From contig VRMN01000012.1 of the NCBI GenBank assembly GCA_008690995.1, forward strand, positions 186,001 through 250,000: DNA of 64,000 nt, in the 5' to 3' direction. The notes beneath the pieces were generated by a model, which was not told where the DNA came from, made no database searches, and saw nothing but the letters and a program-made list of their open reading frames with translations. Both the position numbers and the translations under genes were made by a program. This DNA is from Porphyridium purpureum. Its lineage: Eukaryota > Rhodophyta > Bangiophyceae > Porphyridiales > Porphyridiaceae. Below, one piece after another: positions 51,213 to 61,100 of this stretch (position 1 is its first letter; each line of letters starts with the position of its first letter).

Positions 51213-51763
51213 ACGACCTCATCATCTCACGCCTGCTGCTCTGTTCCCGCTTTGTGATTTCTTTCAGGCTCATGCACGAGTCTTGGGTATCGTTCGTTGC
51301 CGGTCAGCGTCCCTGTCGGACACGGATTCTTGCTGCTAGCGCAGTGGCCTTGTCCGCAGCCTGACATTCGCCTGCATGCCAAGAAACGCACCGTCTCAAG
51401 AGCTGAGATCCTGGCAATTAAACATATGCTGCGCCCCTTCTCACTTTCTACAGACCCCGCTTACTCGTGGCAGCATCCTGTCGCAAGAGGACCCGATCGC
51501 GTCAACCGTTGCACCAGAGTGTTGGAAATTTCACGCTGCCGAGCGTCGTGCTGAGCTCGCTTTTTTCGCAAAGCATGTGCCGTGTCTGCGTGAGACCTCC
51601 CAGCTCCATGCGCCATGGCACGGCACAAAGATCTGCAAACGACCGACTCGCGCGTGTGTGAGAGCTAGAAAAAGAACAAAACCCGCAGTGGTCTCCGCTC
51701 GCTTTGCGCCGGCTCTCTGACCTGCGCGATCGCCGACTCGCTGACTCCCGATGCACGAGCGCC
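51213..51763. other. Spacer, no supported gene
   Basis: Between the glycosyltransferase and tilS. A 114-codon frame at 51376-51720 shows no features and is not called. Confidence 0.5.
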
Positions 51764-52990
51764 ATGCGCTGCGCGGGTCCCGTGAGTCGTAGCGTGCTCC
51801 AGCGCGTGCGTCGAGCCATGAACGAGCTCGGTCTTGGGGTGGATGCACATGCGCACAACGTCAAGCCACTGCGTGTGTTGGTGGCAGTGTCTGGCGGTCG
51901 CGACTCTGTGTGCGCGTTGCATGTCATGAAAACACTGCTCGCGACGATGAATGCATGCCGAGAAAAGGCAAAGCAGGCGCCGTTTGACCGGCGTGGTGAC
52001 GCGACGTTGAGCCAAGGGCCTGAAGCTGGGTTGCACGAGCTGGCTGCCATCCACTGCGACCATCGATGGCCTGGAGATGAGGGCATTGCGGAGCACGTGC
52101 AGCGAGTCACGGACGGACTTGGGATCCATTTGCACGTCATTACACAGACCGATGGTGCAGCGGAGAACGGGATAAAAAGCAGCGAGAGGACAGAAACAGG
52201 TGCAAGGGATTGGCGCTATGCGTGCATTCGTCATATCTGTGCAACTTTTAGGTACACAACTGTGATTACGGGTCACACCAAGTCAGACCGTGTGGAGACG
52301 ATGTTGCTAAACTTGGTGACTGGCTGTGGAATGACTGGCATCGCTTCGATTCCAAGGCGTCGGCCGCTTTCATCGACACAGCACACCAGTGGCGAATTTG
52401 GCCAGGCCGAGCCAGTCGATTTGGTGCGACCGCTTCTAGACATTTGGCGAGCAGAAACGGCTGCTTATTGTGTGGAAAACGAGCTCGCGTTTCATGAGGA
52501 CGCGTACAACACGGGCACCACCACGCCACGGAATCGAATACGGAACGAGCTGATTCCATACCTGCGGACGCACTTCAACCCGCAAGTCGAGCAGCATCTG
52601 GCCCACACGAGCGAGCTGATGGCGTCTGAGCGCGACTTTCTCTCGTCGCACACTCGCGACGTCTTCCAGCGTGTTTTGCTTCCGTCGTCCAGCACAGCCG
52701 ACCCGGGCGACCACGCCATCAAACTGGACGCCCGGATACTGGCAGGCCAAAGCATTGCCACGCAGCGCCGAGTGCTGCGCATGGCGCTGCTGGTGAGACG
52801 CCACGCGCCTCGGAAGAGGAGCAGCAGCAGCGGCAGCTCGTTTGCCAAAGTGGAAGCGGTCCGATACCTGCTGGACCACCCGCGCGTCAAGAACGACGCG
52901 CGGGGACGCCAATGCTCATTCCAGTTCACGCCTCCGGGCCGCGCATGGATGTCGCACGACGGCACGGTCCTCCATATCATTCCTTCATGA
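51764..52990 (+). CDS. tilS: tRNA(Ile)-lysidine synthase, organelle-targeted type
   Basis: A 408-residue TilS, which adds lysine to C34 of the CAU-anticodon tRNA-Ile so that it reads AUA. The N-terminal PP-loop ATPase has VLVAVSGGRDSVCALHVM, then HCDHRWPGDEG, RYACIRHIC, VITGHTKSDRVETMLLNLVTG (family HxxDDQxET; here H-TKSD-RVET) and a core ending PLLDIWRAET, EDAYNTGTTTPRNRIRNELIP. The family usually has DxxN.RNRIR here, which is retained in essence. The enzyme is bacterial in origin, and in eukaryotes with plastids it serves organelle translation. The ATG at 51764 precedes a basic Arg/Ser/Ala-rich stretch suited to a presequence; the frame is open to a TTG at 51704. Many red algae keep tilS in the plastid genome, so this nuclear copy hints at transfer or a mitochondrial role. 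Confidence 0.88.
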   Translation: MRCAGPVSRSVLQRVRRAMNELGLGVDAHAHNVKPLRVLVAVSGGRDSVCALHVMKTLLATMNACREKAKQAPFDRRGDATLSQGPEAGLHELAAIHCDHRWPGDEGIAEHVQRVTDGLGIHLHVITQTDGAAENGIKSSERTETGARDWRYACIRHICATFRYTTVITGHTKSDRVETMLLNLVTGCGMTGIASIPRRRPLSSTQHTSGEFGQAEPVDLVRPLLDIWRAETAAYCVENELAFHEDAYNTGTTTPRNRIRNELIPYLRTHFNPQVEQHLAHTSELMASERDFLSSHTRDVFQRVLLPSSSTADPGDHAIKLDARILAGQSIATQRRVLRMALLVRRHAPRKRSSSSGSSFAKVEAVRYLLDHPRVKNDARGRQCSFQFTPPGRAWMSHDGTVLHIIPS

Positions 52991-53226
52991 CAGGTCCTGC
53001 GCAGGCCCTGGCGCTCGAATCGACAAGATACACGCGCGTTTCATAGTAAAACGCCTCCTTTTTGTGATTTTCTCGGGTAACGCCTTGGACTTTTTTTGGT
53101 CGCGCAACAGCTCGAAGGACAGAGAGAGAGAGAGGGGGAGAGAGAGAGTGCGTGCGAGTCTGCGGCGGTGTGTTTGCGTGTGTTGTAGCGGGTCGCAGAG
53201 AGCGTACACTGCGCCGCTGGATTGGA
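52991..53226. promoter_or_regulatory. Short spacer with purine-rich leader
   Basis: A GA-rich tract at about 53117-53150 (runs of GAGAGA) sits just upstream of the start at 53227 on the coding strand, as at several other genes in the window. Confidence 0.5.
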
Positions 53227-53883
53227 ATGGCGCGCGCGCCGCACGAAATTCGGGCGCTGGTGCCGTACTTTGTTCCCAAGGACGACGAGGGTGACCATGA
53301 GAACCGTGTGGGCTGTTCCAGTGGAGAGGAGGCAAAGGACGAGACGCAGCTGGTCATCAATGAGCGGTTGGACATGGATGAGACGCGATGGAAGCTGCAG
53401 TCAAGAAGGGGAGCGGGAGCGGGAGCGGACGTTGAGGATGATGAGCAGGCGGAGGATGGGGAAGAAAAGTGGGTGCGTGTCGAGGTGCGTGACTGGGATC
53501 ACGCCGAGGGCTACTTCAAGGTGCGCACGCACTTGGTAAAAGACCTGCAGGTTCCGTCGTCTTCAGCGTCAGAGACTCCGTCTTCGTCGAGAACGAGCAA
53601 AAAGAAAAACAAGGGGTCGGCTCAAAGCAAGTCCGCGGAGCGGTCGAAAGGCTCGTACGCGGGTACGTCATTTGAGTTTCAGTCGCCGGCGCCGTCTGAG
53701 CTCCCGCTTCCTACTCATTTGTGTGAGGCTGGTGGTAACAAGCAAAGGACCATGGGTTACCTGCATGGCGGCAGCGATATGAGCCCTTATGCCAATGTGG
53801 CTCCCATTCCGATTCCCGCGCCACAAAGCGTGACACAGATAAGCGAGTTGGAGCACAATGTTCGCAAGCATCTTGCGTTTTGA
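53227..53883 (+). CDS. Acidic Ser/Lys-rich unknown protein
   Basis: A 218-residue protein, unrecognised. The N-terminus (MARAPHEIRALVPYFVPKDD) is well structured and is followed by an acidic stretch (DVEDDEQAEDGEEKWVRVEV), a Ser/Lys-rich low-complexity centre and a Pro-rich patch (PIPIPAPQ). A short amphipathic helix (ISELEHNVRKHLAF) ends exactly at the C-terminus. The Pro patch plus terminal Leu helix resembles a short protein-binding module such as those found in mRNA-decay scaffolds, but this is only a resemblance. I chose ATG 53227; the frame is open upstream through the GA-rich leader. It converges on the minus-strand small ORF with 55 bp between stops. Confidence 0.65.
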   Translation: MARAPHEIRALVPYFVPKDDEGDHENRVGCSSGEEAKDETQLVINERLDMDETRWKLQSRRGAGAGADVEDDEQAEDGEEKWVRVEVRDWDHAEGYFKVRTHLVKDLQVPSSSASETPSSSRTSKKKNKGSAQSKSAERSKGSYAGTSFEFQSPAPSELPLPTHLCEAGGNKQRTMGYLHGGSDMSPYANVAPIPIPAPQSVTQISELEHNVRKHLAF

Positions 53884-53938
53884 CGATATTTAAGAACAGA
53901 ATCCTCAAACGAAACAAACGAAAACCGGTCAACTAATT

Positions 53939-54283
53939 TTAAACCAAGCCGTCTGCGCCATGCTTCGCGGCCTTTTTCAGCTTGAGCTTGTCCTTCTTCG
54001 CTGACTTCTTTGAAACACCGGTGCCGGTCGGTGCGCCGTGCTGGATCTTCATCGGTTCCTTTTTCTTTTTGTGCTTGACTGGCGCCTCCTCTCCAGCACC
54101 CTCTGCCATTTCGGCATGCAGTTCCTCGCGAAGAAGGTGCAGATTCATCTGATAGTGGCGCGCCGTGCCCGAACGGCTCTCCTCACTTTCGCCGTCCGCA
54201 ACAGCGGCGAACGCGTCCAGCGAGCGCACCACGTGCTCAAGCGAAACCGATTCTCTCTTATTCACATGAATCGTCCACTCCAT
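53939..54283 (-). CDS. Small Lys-rich protein, second cistron after uS12m
   Basis: A 114-residue protein of unknown family. The N-terminal half is helical and charged (VSLEHVVRSLDAFAAVADG, YQMNLHLLREELHAEMAEG). The C-terminal half is strongly basic (KHKKKKEPMK, KKSAKKDKLKLKKAAK), as in RNA- or ribosome-binding tails. Its ATG lies 9 nt after the TAA of the uS12m gene on the same strand, leaving no room for a separate promoter. It is therefore either translated from the same mRNA or expressed from a promoter inside the uS12m coding region. The composition is clearly protein-like, and no family was recognised. Confidence 0.6.
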   Translation of the reverse strand: MEWTIHVNKRESVSLEHVVRSLDAFAAVADGESEESRSGTARHYQMNLHLLREELHAEMAEGAGEEAPVKHKKKKEPMKIQHGAPTGTGVSKKSAKKDKLKLKKAAKHGADGLV

Positions 54284-54292
54284 CGTGACAGC

Positions 54293-54997
54293 TTATGCCG
54301 TGGGCTTCTTGGTGCCGTACTTGGACCTCTTTCTCGTTCTTCCGGCGACGCCTTGCAGATCGTACTTTCCGCGGATCAAATGATACTTGACACCGGGCAA
54401 ATCTTTGACTCGGCCACCACGAACAAGCACAGTGGAATGTTCCTGCAGGTTGTGTCCCTCACCGGGAATGTATGCCACAATCGCCTTGCCTGTGGTAAGC
54501 TGCACGCGAGCCACTTTGCGCACGGCCGAGTTGGGCTTCTTGGGAGTCGTTGTATACACACGAAGACAAACTCCGCGCTTCTGCGGGCACGCTTCCAGCG
54601 CGGGTGATTTAGTCTTTTTGCGCTTTTTCGACAACCGCTTCCCTTTCATCAACGAGCGAAACGTGTATCCTTTCCACCGTTTGGTGACAAGCTGACTCGT
54701 CGGTGAAGCACAACCGATCGCGGACACACGACCACCACACCCTTGCTCCGGAAGCGCGAGCGCCAGCCCTGCGCCACGCGTGCCTGCCGAACAATACCCG
54801 CCCTTATCCAACCCGCGAGCCGTCCACGTCCATCGACCAAACGAACTCAACGACCGGCGTTCCTGCTTGTGACGCGCGTGACCGCGCCAGCCCACGCACC
54901 CGCCGAGTCCAGCCACGGGGAAAACAGCCGAGAAGCGACCCGTAGAGCTTGTTGCGCACGCAGAGAGCACCGTGCGGACTAGACCATGCCCACGCAT
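54293..54997 (-). CDS. rps12: Nuclear-encoded organellar ribosomal protein uS12, probably mitochondrial
   Basis: The last 135 residues or so are an unmistakable uS12, the decoding-centre protein of the small ribosomal subunit: [71 protein letters not shown] and [11 protein letters not shown]. About 100 residues precede it, rich in Arg, Ser, Gly and Ala with almost no acids, fitting an organelle presequence. The bacterial-type core shows it is not the cytosolic protein. The CPQKRGVC wording and the [12 protein letters not shown] tail look more mitochondrial than plastid, but this is a judgement by eye. In most red algae rps12 is still in organelle DNA, so a nuclear copy is notable. The gene lies 167 bp downstream of the SET gene on the same strand and 9 nt before the next ORF. 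Confidence 0.9.
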   Translation of the reverse strand: MRGHGLVRTVLSACATSSTGRFSAVFPVAGLGGCVGWRGHARHKQERRSLSSFGRWTWTARGLDKGGYCSAGTRGAGLALALPEQGCGGRVSAIGCASPTSQLVTKRWKGYTFRSLMKGKRLSKKRKKTKSPALEACPQKRGVCLRVYTTTPKKPNSAVRKVARVQLTTGKAIVAYIPGEGHNLQEHSTVLVRGGRVKDLPGVKYHLIRGKYDLQGVAGRTRKRSKYGTKKPTA

Positions 54998-55164
54998 CGC
55001 TTTCTCTGGCTGTGCGTCGCCTTCTTTTTCCTCTAGCGCCTTTGACTCGAGCGCCCCAGCGCGATAAGTCGCCGCACAACTGTTATTTACGACTTAGACA
55101 AATAACGACATTTTGATACATTACGTGCGGCGGATGCGCAAGCGCCGCGCGCGGTGGATGCGGG

Positions 55165-58100
55165 CTACAAGAGCTTGCGACATGACGGCGCACTGCATCG
55201 ACACAAGGTGACCTTGCTCGAGTCACTTTCAGCCGACAGCTTGTAGTCGTATGTCACTTCGTCGCCCGGTAGGATATCCTGCTTTGCAAAGATGCCGATG
55301 ACCTGCTTTTTGCCGTTCGGCGCCTTGGGGTCCTTGTCGAGCGTCAGAATGCGCGCATCGCAGTTGGGCTCGCACGAGTGGTTGATGAAACGCGCCTCAT
55401 TACCCTTCATGGTCGCGTCCACAACGCTCTTGTGGTCGATGCGGAACATGTAGTGCCCGATTCCGCGGTACTCGTACTGGAGCTCGCGATGGTCGGTGAG
55501 CTCGGACCGGATCAGCTCGCCTGCATATTCGATCAGAAGCTCACCGGCGTGGTACATCTCTTTGCAAAACACGCCGTAACCCTGGATTTTGGAATGCTGC
55601 ACCTCGAGCTTTTCCTTCCAGGTGCGCGACTTTTGCAAGTTGCGGTAGCGCATGCCGTCCGACAGGTAGGCACCCGCGCCAGCACTGCTCATCGCCGGAT
55701 TCAAATAGCGCTTCTTCTTCGCATACGTAAGCGCTTTGAGCTTGTTCATCATCGCACGAGGCTCGCCATAGTCATCCGAGCCGTAAAACCCGCCTGTCGC
55801 TTTGACAATATCGTATCGCAGCGAACCGGGTTCCAGGTCAGCAAGCTCCTCCACGCGCAGCTTCATGGGTGCGGCAAATTTGACATTCGTTTGCGCGCGA
55901 CTGCGGTGTGAGTACTTATCGTCCACCGGTCCGGCACGCGCCGCGGCGTATGGATTGTAATTCACATAACTGCCATGCACGCGCTTCAGCTCTGTCTCAT
56001 CAAAGCAGACATACTCATACCCGGAAAACACACGAGAGCTCGGCATCCATTCGAGACACGTCCGCACCCAAGCCGTGTCCAACCCGAAAAACGAGTATCC
56101 CGCTGATCCGTACCCCAGAATTGTCAAGCGCTCAGTAGGCTCCTGTGATCGGACAGGGATATCCGGTACTCCCGAAACATTGGAAGCGCCACCGTTTGTT
56201 CGGAAGCGCTCGCGGACCCGGGAGCGCGGCGGAGGAGACGCATCGCTTCCAGTATTGTTCTCAAGTTTTTGTGAATTCCGATGCAAGCTTGCGCTTTTCT
56301 GGATATTTGTCGCAGACGCTCCGGTCCGGTCATCCGTTGATACATACATTGAGGCGACTCGCAATTGTTCGGTCTGTCTCGTGCACGCCGCACTCGCTTT
56401 CTGAGCAACTTTCAGTGGCCGTGCGTGCCGCATTACGTCAAGCTCGTGCTTAAACGCGTCCCAGGCCTCTTCTGCGGTTGGCTTCTCGATCTGCCACTCC
56501 GCGTGTCCACTGATGCAAGTCAGCTGGAAAATCGGTCCGTCCAGTACGCGCATCAAGTACGTCACACGGTGCCCAACTTGCCACAGACTCCAGTGCCGCC
56601 GCGCAGCGATATATCCGGTTGGTACAAGCACTACAGGCGGCTGGTTGTCCTGCGAGACAGTCTCTTTTCGCCAGAGGTCTCTCAGAGCCTCGTGCGTGAC
56701 GTGCGACAAATGCCCACACTCCAGCACACCAAGTGCGCCAATGCGGCCATGAAAGGGTACCTTAATCTCCTCCACGCGAAGCGTGTCATTGTGGTTGGAC
56801 GGCAGCATTCCCTTGACGCTCGATATCAACAGCGGATTCGTGACATCTTTTCTTTCCCTGTTCGATAGCGACACGGAGGCAGCCGCCGAGGCAGAAGTCA
56901 CCACAATACACCGTTGAGCATCACCAAGGCAAACGTCATCCAGTAGATTCTGAACCTGCTTTTCGCTTCGCTCGTGCGGCGGTAGGCAACACATGAAGAC
57001 CACTCCGGAGCGCCCGTTGCTGCCGGAGCCTTCTGCCTTAAAAAAGTTACCACCTTCGACCGCGAGAGCACATGGAAAATGATATATTGCCTTGCACTTG
57101 TCCATGGCACAAATGACAGACGCGCCCATGCCTCTCTTCGGAGACGAAGGACAATTCGCGTCGTTCCGACTGATTGAGCGCGGGCATGCGGGTAGACTAC
57201 ACTTTGTACGAGATGCCTGGTCAATAACCGCATCCATTCTGTAAATGTCACCTGTCCGCATCACCAGCGCTCCGTCGCTCCACACTGCACAATTCATGTG
57301 CACCCATGTCGGATTTGTCGCACCCGTCGACTTGCTCCGATCACTGCCCAAGCCCGCTGGCAGCAATCGACCCAGGCGGTCTTCATGGTCGCCGCCTCCG
57401 CACAGAGCACATTCCCGAGTATCCGGAAAGAGCTCTTCACACTCTTCTTCTCCTTCTTCTTGTTCCTTTTCCTCTACCTCCCCGTCCTTGCCATGCACCG
57501 CTGGGAGGGCCAGCATCGATTGTGAATCAGCAAAAGGCACATCAGATTCTGCACGCTCATCATCTGTTCCAAGCCCTTCAATTTTGGCGTCCACAAAGCT
57601 TTGATCATCTTCGTCAATGACTTGGATCAAACGGTTCGCCAGTGACTTTGAGCGCGCACGCCGAGAAGATCGAGACGGTGACGTTAGTGGAGGCGCCTGG
57701 TGCGAACGTACAATGTCGTCCTCTTCCGCAGCCTTAACGACGGAGGCCTCCAGAGCGACCTCTTCCTCCATGGACGCCGCATACACGCCGTCTTGGCCCA
57801 GCAAAATGCATGCGTCGCAAAGTCGCATTCCAGCAGAACTTGCGTTCGCGTTTGCGAAACCACATCCATTCCCACTGTCCGACATTGGTGACGACGCCAC
57901 AACTGTCGCACTGGCAGCGCTCGTATAGCCGATACCCTTCATGATCCGGGCTGACTTTCTGCAACATGCAATGTGATACCACCGTCTGCAAGACTGGCAA
58001 CAGAACGCTGGCTTGGCATTGCCTGGATGGGGCGAGCTCGCCCCACCATTTCCGCCTTCCATGCTTGCGGCTGCCCCAGAGCCATTTGTCTGAGCTTCGC

Positions 58101-61100
58101 ATATCGATAGGCATCCAAAGCAAGATCCGCATGTGCGGCAGTCACGGCACTGCCATGGCAAGTACTGATTCCCGACTAGCCCGGCGCGAGAACGGTACAC
58201 CGCCGCCCATGTGCGCGGAATAATCACATCACCTCCTGCGGAAGCATCCGCTCGAAAGTCACCTCCTTCTTCCTCGGCCAAACAAGACAAATGATACACT
58301 TCGGCGCATTCGGAGCACGCAGCAGACACCTCTGGCAAACACGATGAGCCGCAGTCGCGGCACAAATCCGTGCGCATTGCCATCTGTTGCAGTAGCGTGA
58401 AGAGGCTTTCACGCATTTCTACATCACCTGTGTCTTCTAAGGATTTGTGACTTTTGGCGCCTCGATCGGATTCCGTCAGGTCTGTGAGCTGACGATCTGA
58501 GGGCAGCGCCCTCCATTTCTTTCGCCGCTTACCAGACAGCTCCCTGCACAGTGTGAAACTCGCATTCCTAAGCCACGTGAACTCAAATCCTATGTGATGG
58601 TTCAGCTCCAGCGGTCGCTGGCGTTCGACATCACGCCCGGCAAGCATGGCGAGTGAAAGAGAAATCTTCTTTCGCGGCCTAATTTGTAGCCCGAGCGCAT
58701 CATCATATACCAATTGCAAGCATGAACCGTCTGCATTACTTGTCGCGCTACGATTGCGACATCTACCGCAAGCCCACTGCAGCTTTTTCATAGACTTTGT
58801 GATTTTCTGAAACCCGTCTTCAGAAAGCCCCGAGCAGGCTTGATGCACCCACTTGTTGCACTCATCGCAGTGAACGAAGCCTTCGCCATCATCATTATTC
58901 CATAACAAGTTGCACACCGGGCACCACTCACCCTTCACTGCATACCGAACAGCGCATTCAAAACAGCTTGTAAACGCGTCCATCATGATCAGCGCATCGT
59001 TAAATCCTCCCGCGCCGCAGTGCCGGCAAATCGCACACGCAGGGCATTTAAAGTCGTCTTTGAAGTGTTCTCTGGCGGCGTCCAGGTCACCCAGCTCATA
59101 CACATCCACCAACGTGGCAAACTCCTTGTGCGCATGCACTGCTTCTATCATGGCGTCAAACTCAAGCTCCACGCAGGCCGGATGCGCCCGCCTGGTACAC
59201 GCACATGAGCGCTTCGCATCACAACTCGAGACCCCGGCCTGTTCTGCCTTGATTTGTCCTTGTCTCGTCAAAGTCGGTCCCAAAGTCTTTCCTTGACACT
59301 GAATCAATTCGCGGCTTGCACCCGCAGAATGTTCGTCTTCACGAGCTGCGCGATCCACATCATGAGCTTCCTGCACGTGAAGCGGGCTTCTGGAGGATGA
59401 TGCAAGTACAATTTCGTAGTCAAAGTCGCTCGTGGCGAGCGATGGAGACTCGGGATGCGATGTGGGCTGTTCTCTCGGTTCAGAGGACGTACAACAGATG
59501 GCGCAATCTGCGCATGTGTCGCACTGCCACCCATACAGAGAAGCGGGGTATGCGCGAGTGAGCGCATCCATGGTTATCATGGTGCGCGCAAAGACGCGTG
59601 ATTTCGCTGCGCATGCGAGATGGTAAGGTGCCGCACACTTTGAACATACCAGTGGCACGCGGTCCAACAAAGCACGTTCATAGAAGTCAAATTCCGTTTC
59701 ATCGCTATCAAGAAGCTCACCATCGTCTGCGTCCTTTTGGTATCGTTGCAGCTCCATGTACGGATCAAAAAAAGCGCCGCCACAACCTCGTCCAGCGCAG
59801 GTGTCGGCCGTCAGAAGTGGAGAGAGCAATGAGACTTGCGCAGACGAAAGCCGCTGGAATTGTTCTTTCCGTCGTCCGCTCCGTATTACCAAGCTGCTGG
59901 TTTGTGTTAGCGCTACCTTTGACCAGCACACGCGGTGCTCTGGACATAAGAACGTCATCTTTTCGTCGATCCTGGCGGGTAAATACACGCCAGCCTTTGC
60001 TGCCAGCCTTGCAACTCTTCCGTCACTTAAACCAACAAAGCCAGCGGCGATGGCGCACGGTGCGTGCATTCGAACAGTGCAGTCACGGCAGTCGCAGGAC
60101 ACGCCGGCACCAGGTAGACCGCAGAATGAGCACGCGTTGCCACTTGCTAGAGCCTGGATCCGACAAATACTTGTCATGCTGGACAAATTTCCGCAGCACC
60201 CACTCATTACGGCACAAATGACATGCACGTAGAACGTGTGTACAATGGCAGTGCCACGTAAGGCGTCCTCCTCGTCGTAGCCGAACGGGCCGGTCGGACG
60301 CAACTCATTCCACAGAGACACGCGGTGGCAGAGCACACAAGCTGGCGCTGATTTTGGCCTCGCTGTGCTCGCGGCGGCGTTTGAGCTGTTTCCGATGCCC
60401 TTGGACGACTTTTGTGTACTACTCACGTGGTTGGCATTCTCCAGCGGGATCATATCAAAGCTCCCGTCTGCCGACGAACTCGACCCGACACGATCGCTAG
60501 TCTGCGACAGCCGTTTCTCGAGCCCATTTGCTCTCACTTCATCATTTGGAGAGTTTAATTCCAGTAGCTCGACATGATTTGAACCAGAACTGATGCGCTC
60601 AGCGAAAAGGACGCCAATTTCCTTGCGCGTGCCGCCGTCGTCCGAGCCGACCCGTGTGGCTATCAACGGCTTATCCAAGGCAGGTAGCGCCGATTCCCAA
60701 AGCAGCGCGCGCGCATTTTGCAGCACCCGTGTAAAGTATCTTTCGTGTCCGTCTGTAAGACAAGAGCACGACTTACGATGCTCTTGCCGTCCTGCCTCTG
60801 CTTTGAGGGCAGTTGCCTGAGAAAATTGCGACTGCGCCACGCCAGCATTCGCTAGCCTCTTCTTCCTCATTTCCATGATTTCAGAGAACATCACAAGGAC
60901 TGGCAGTGCCTCGACTCGGCACACGACGTCTACGCGAGTCGCACTGTCTTGACGTGCACCTGGCGCCAAAACCTCATCATCGCGCGCCGCATACACAGGC
61001 GTGCCTGCATTAGGTGAGTCTGTGCGCTTCTTTTTGGAACCTCTCGAATCCTCGTTGCCACTTGAGCTAACCTGCTCAAGCCCTACTGCGACCAGATCCT

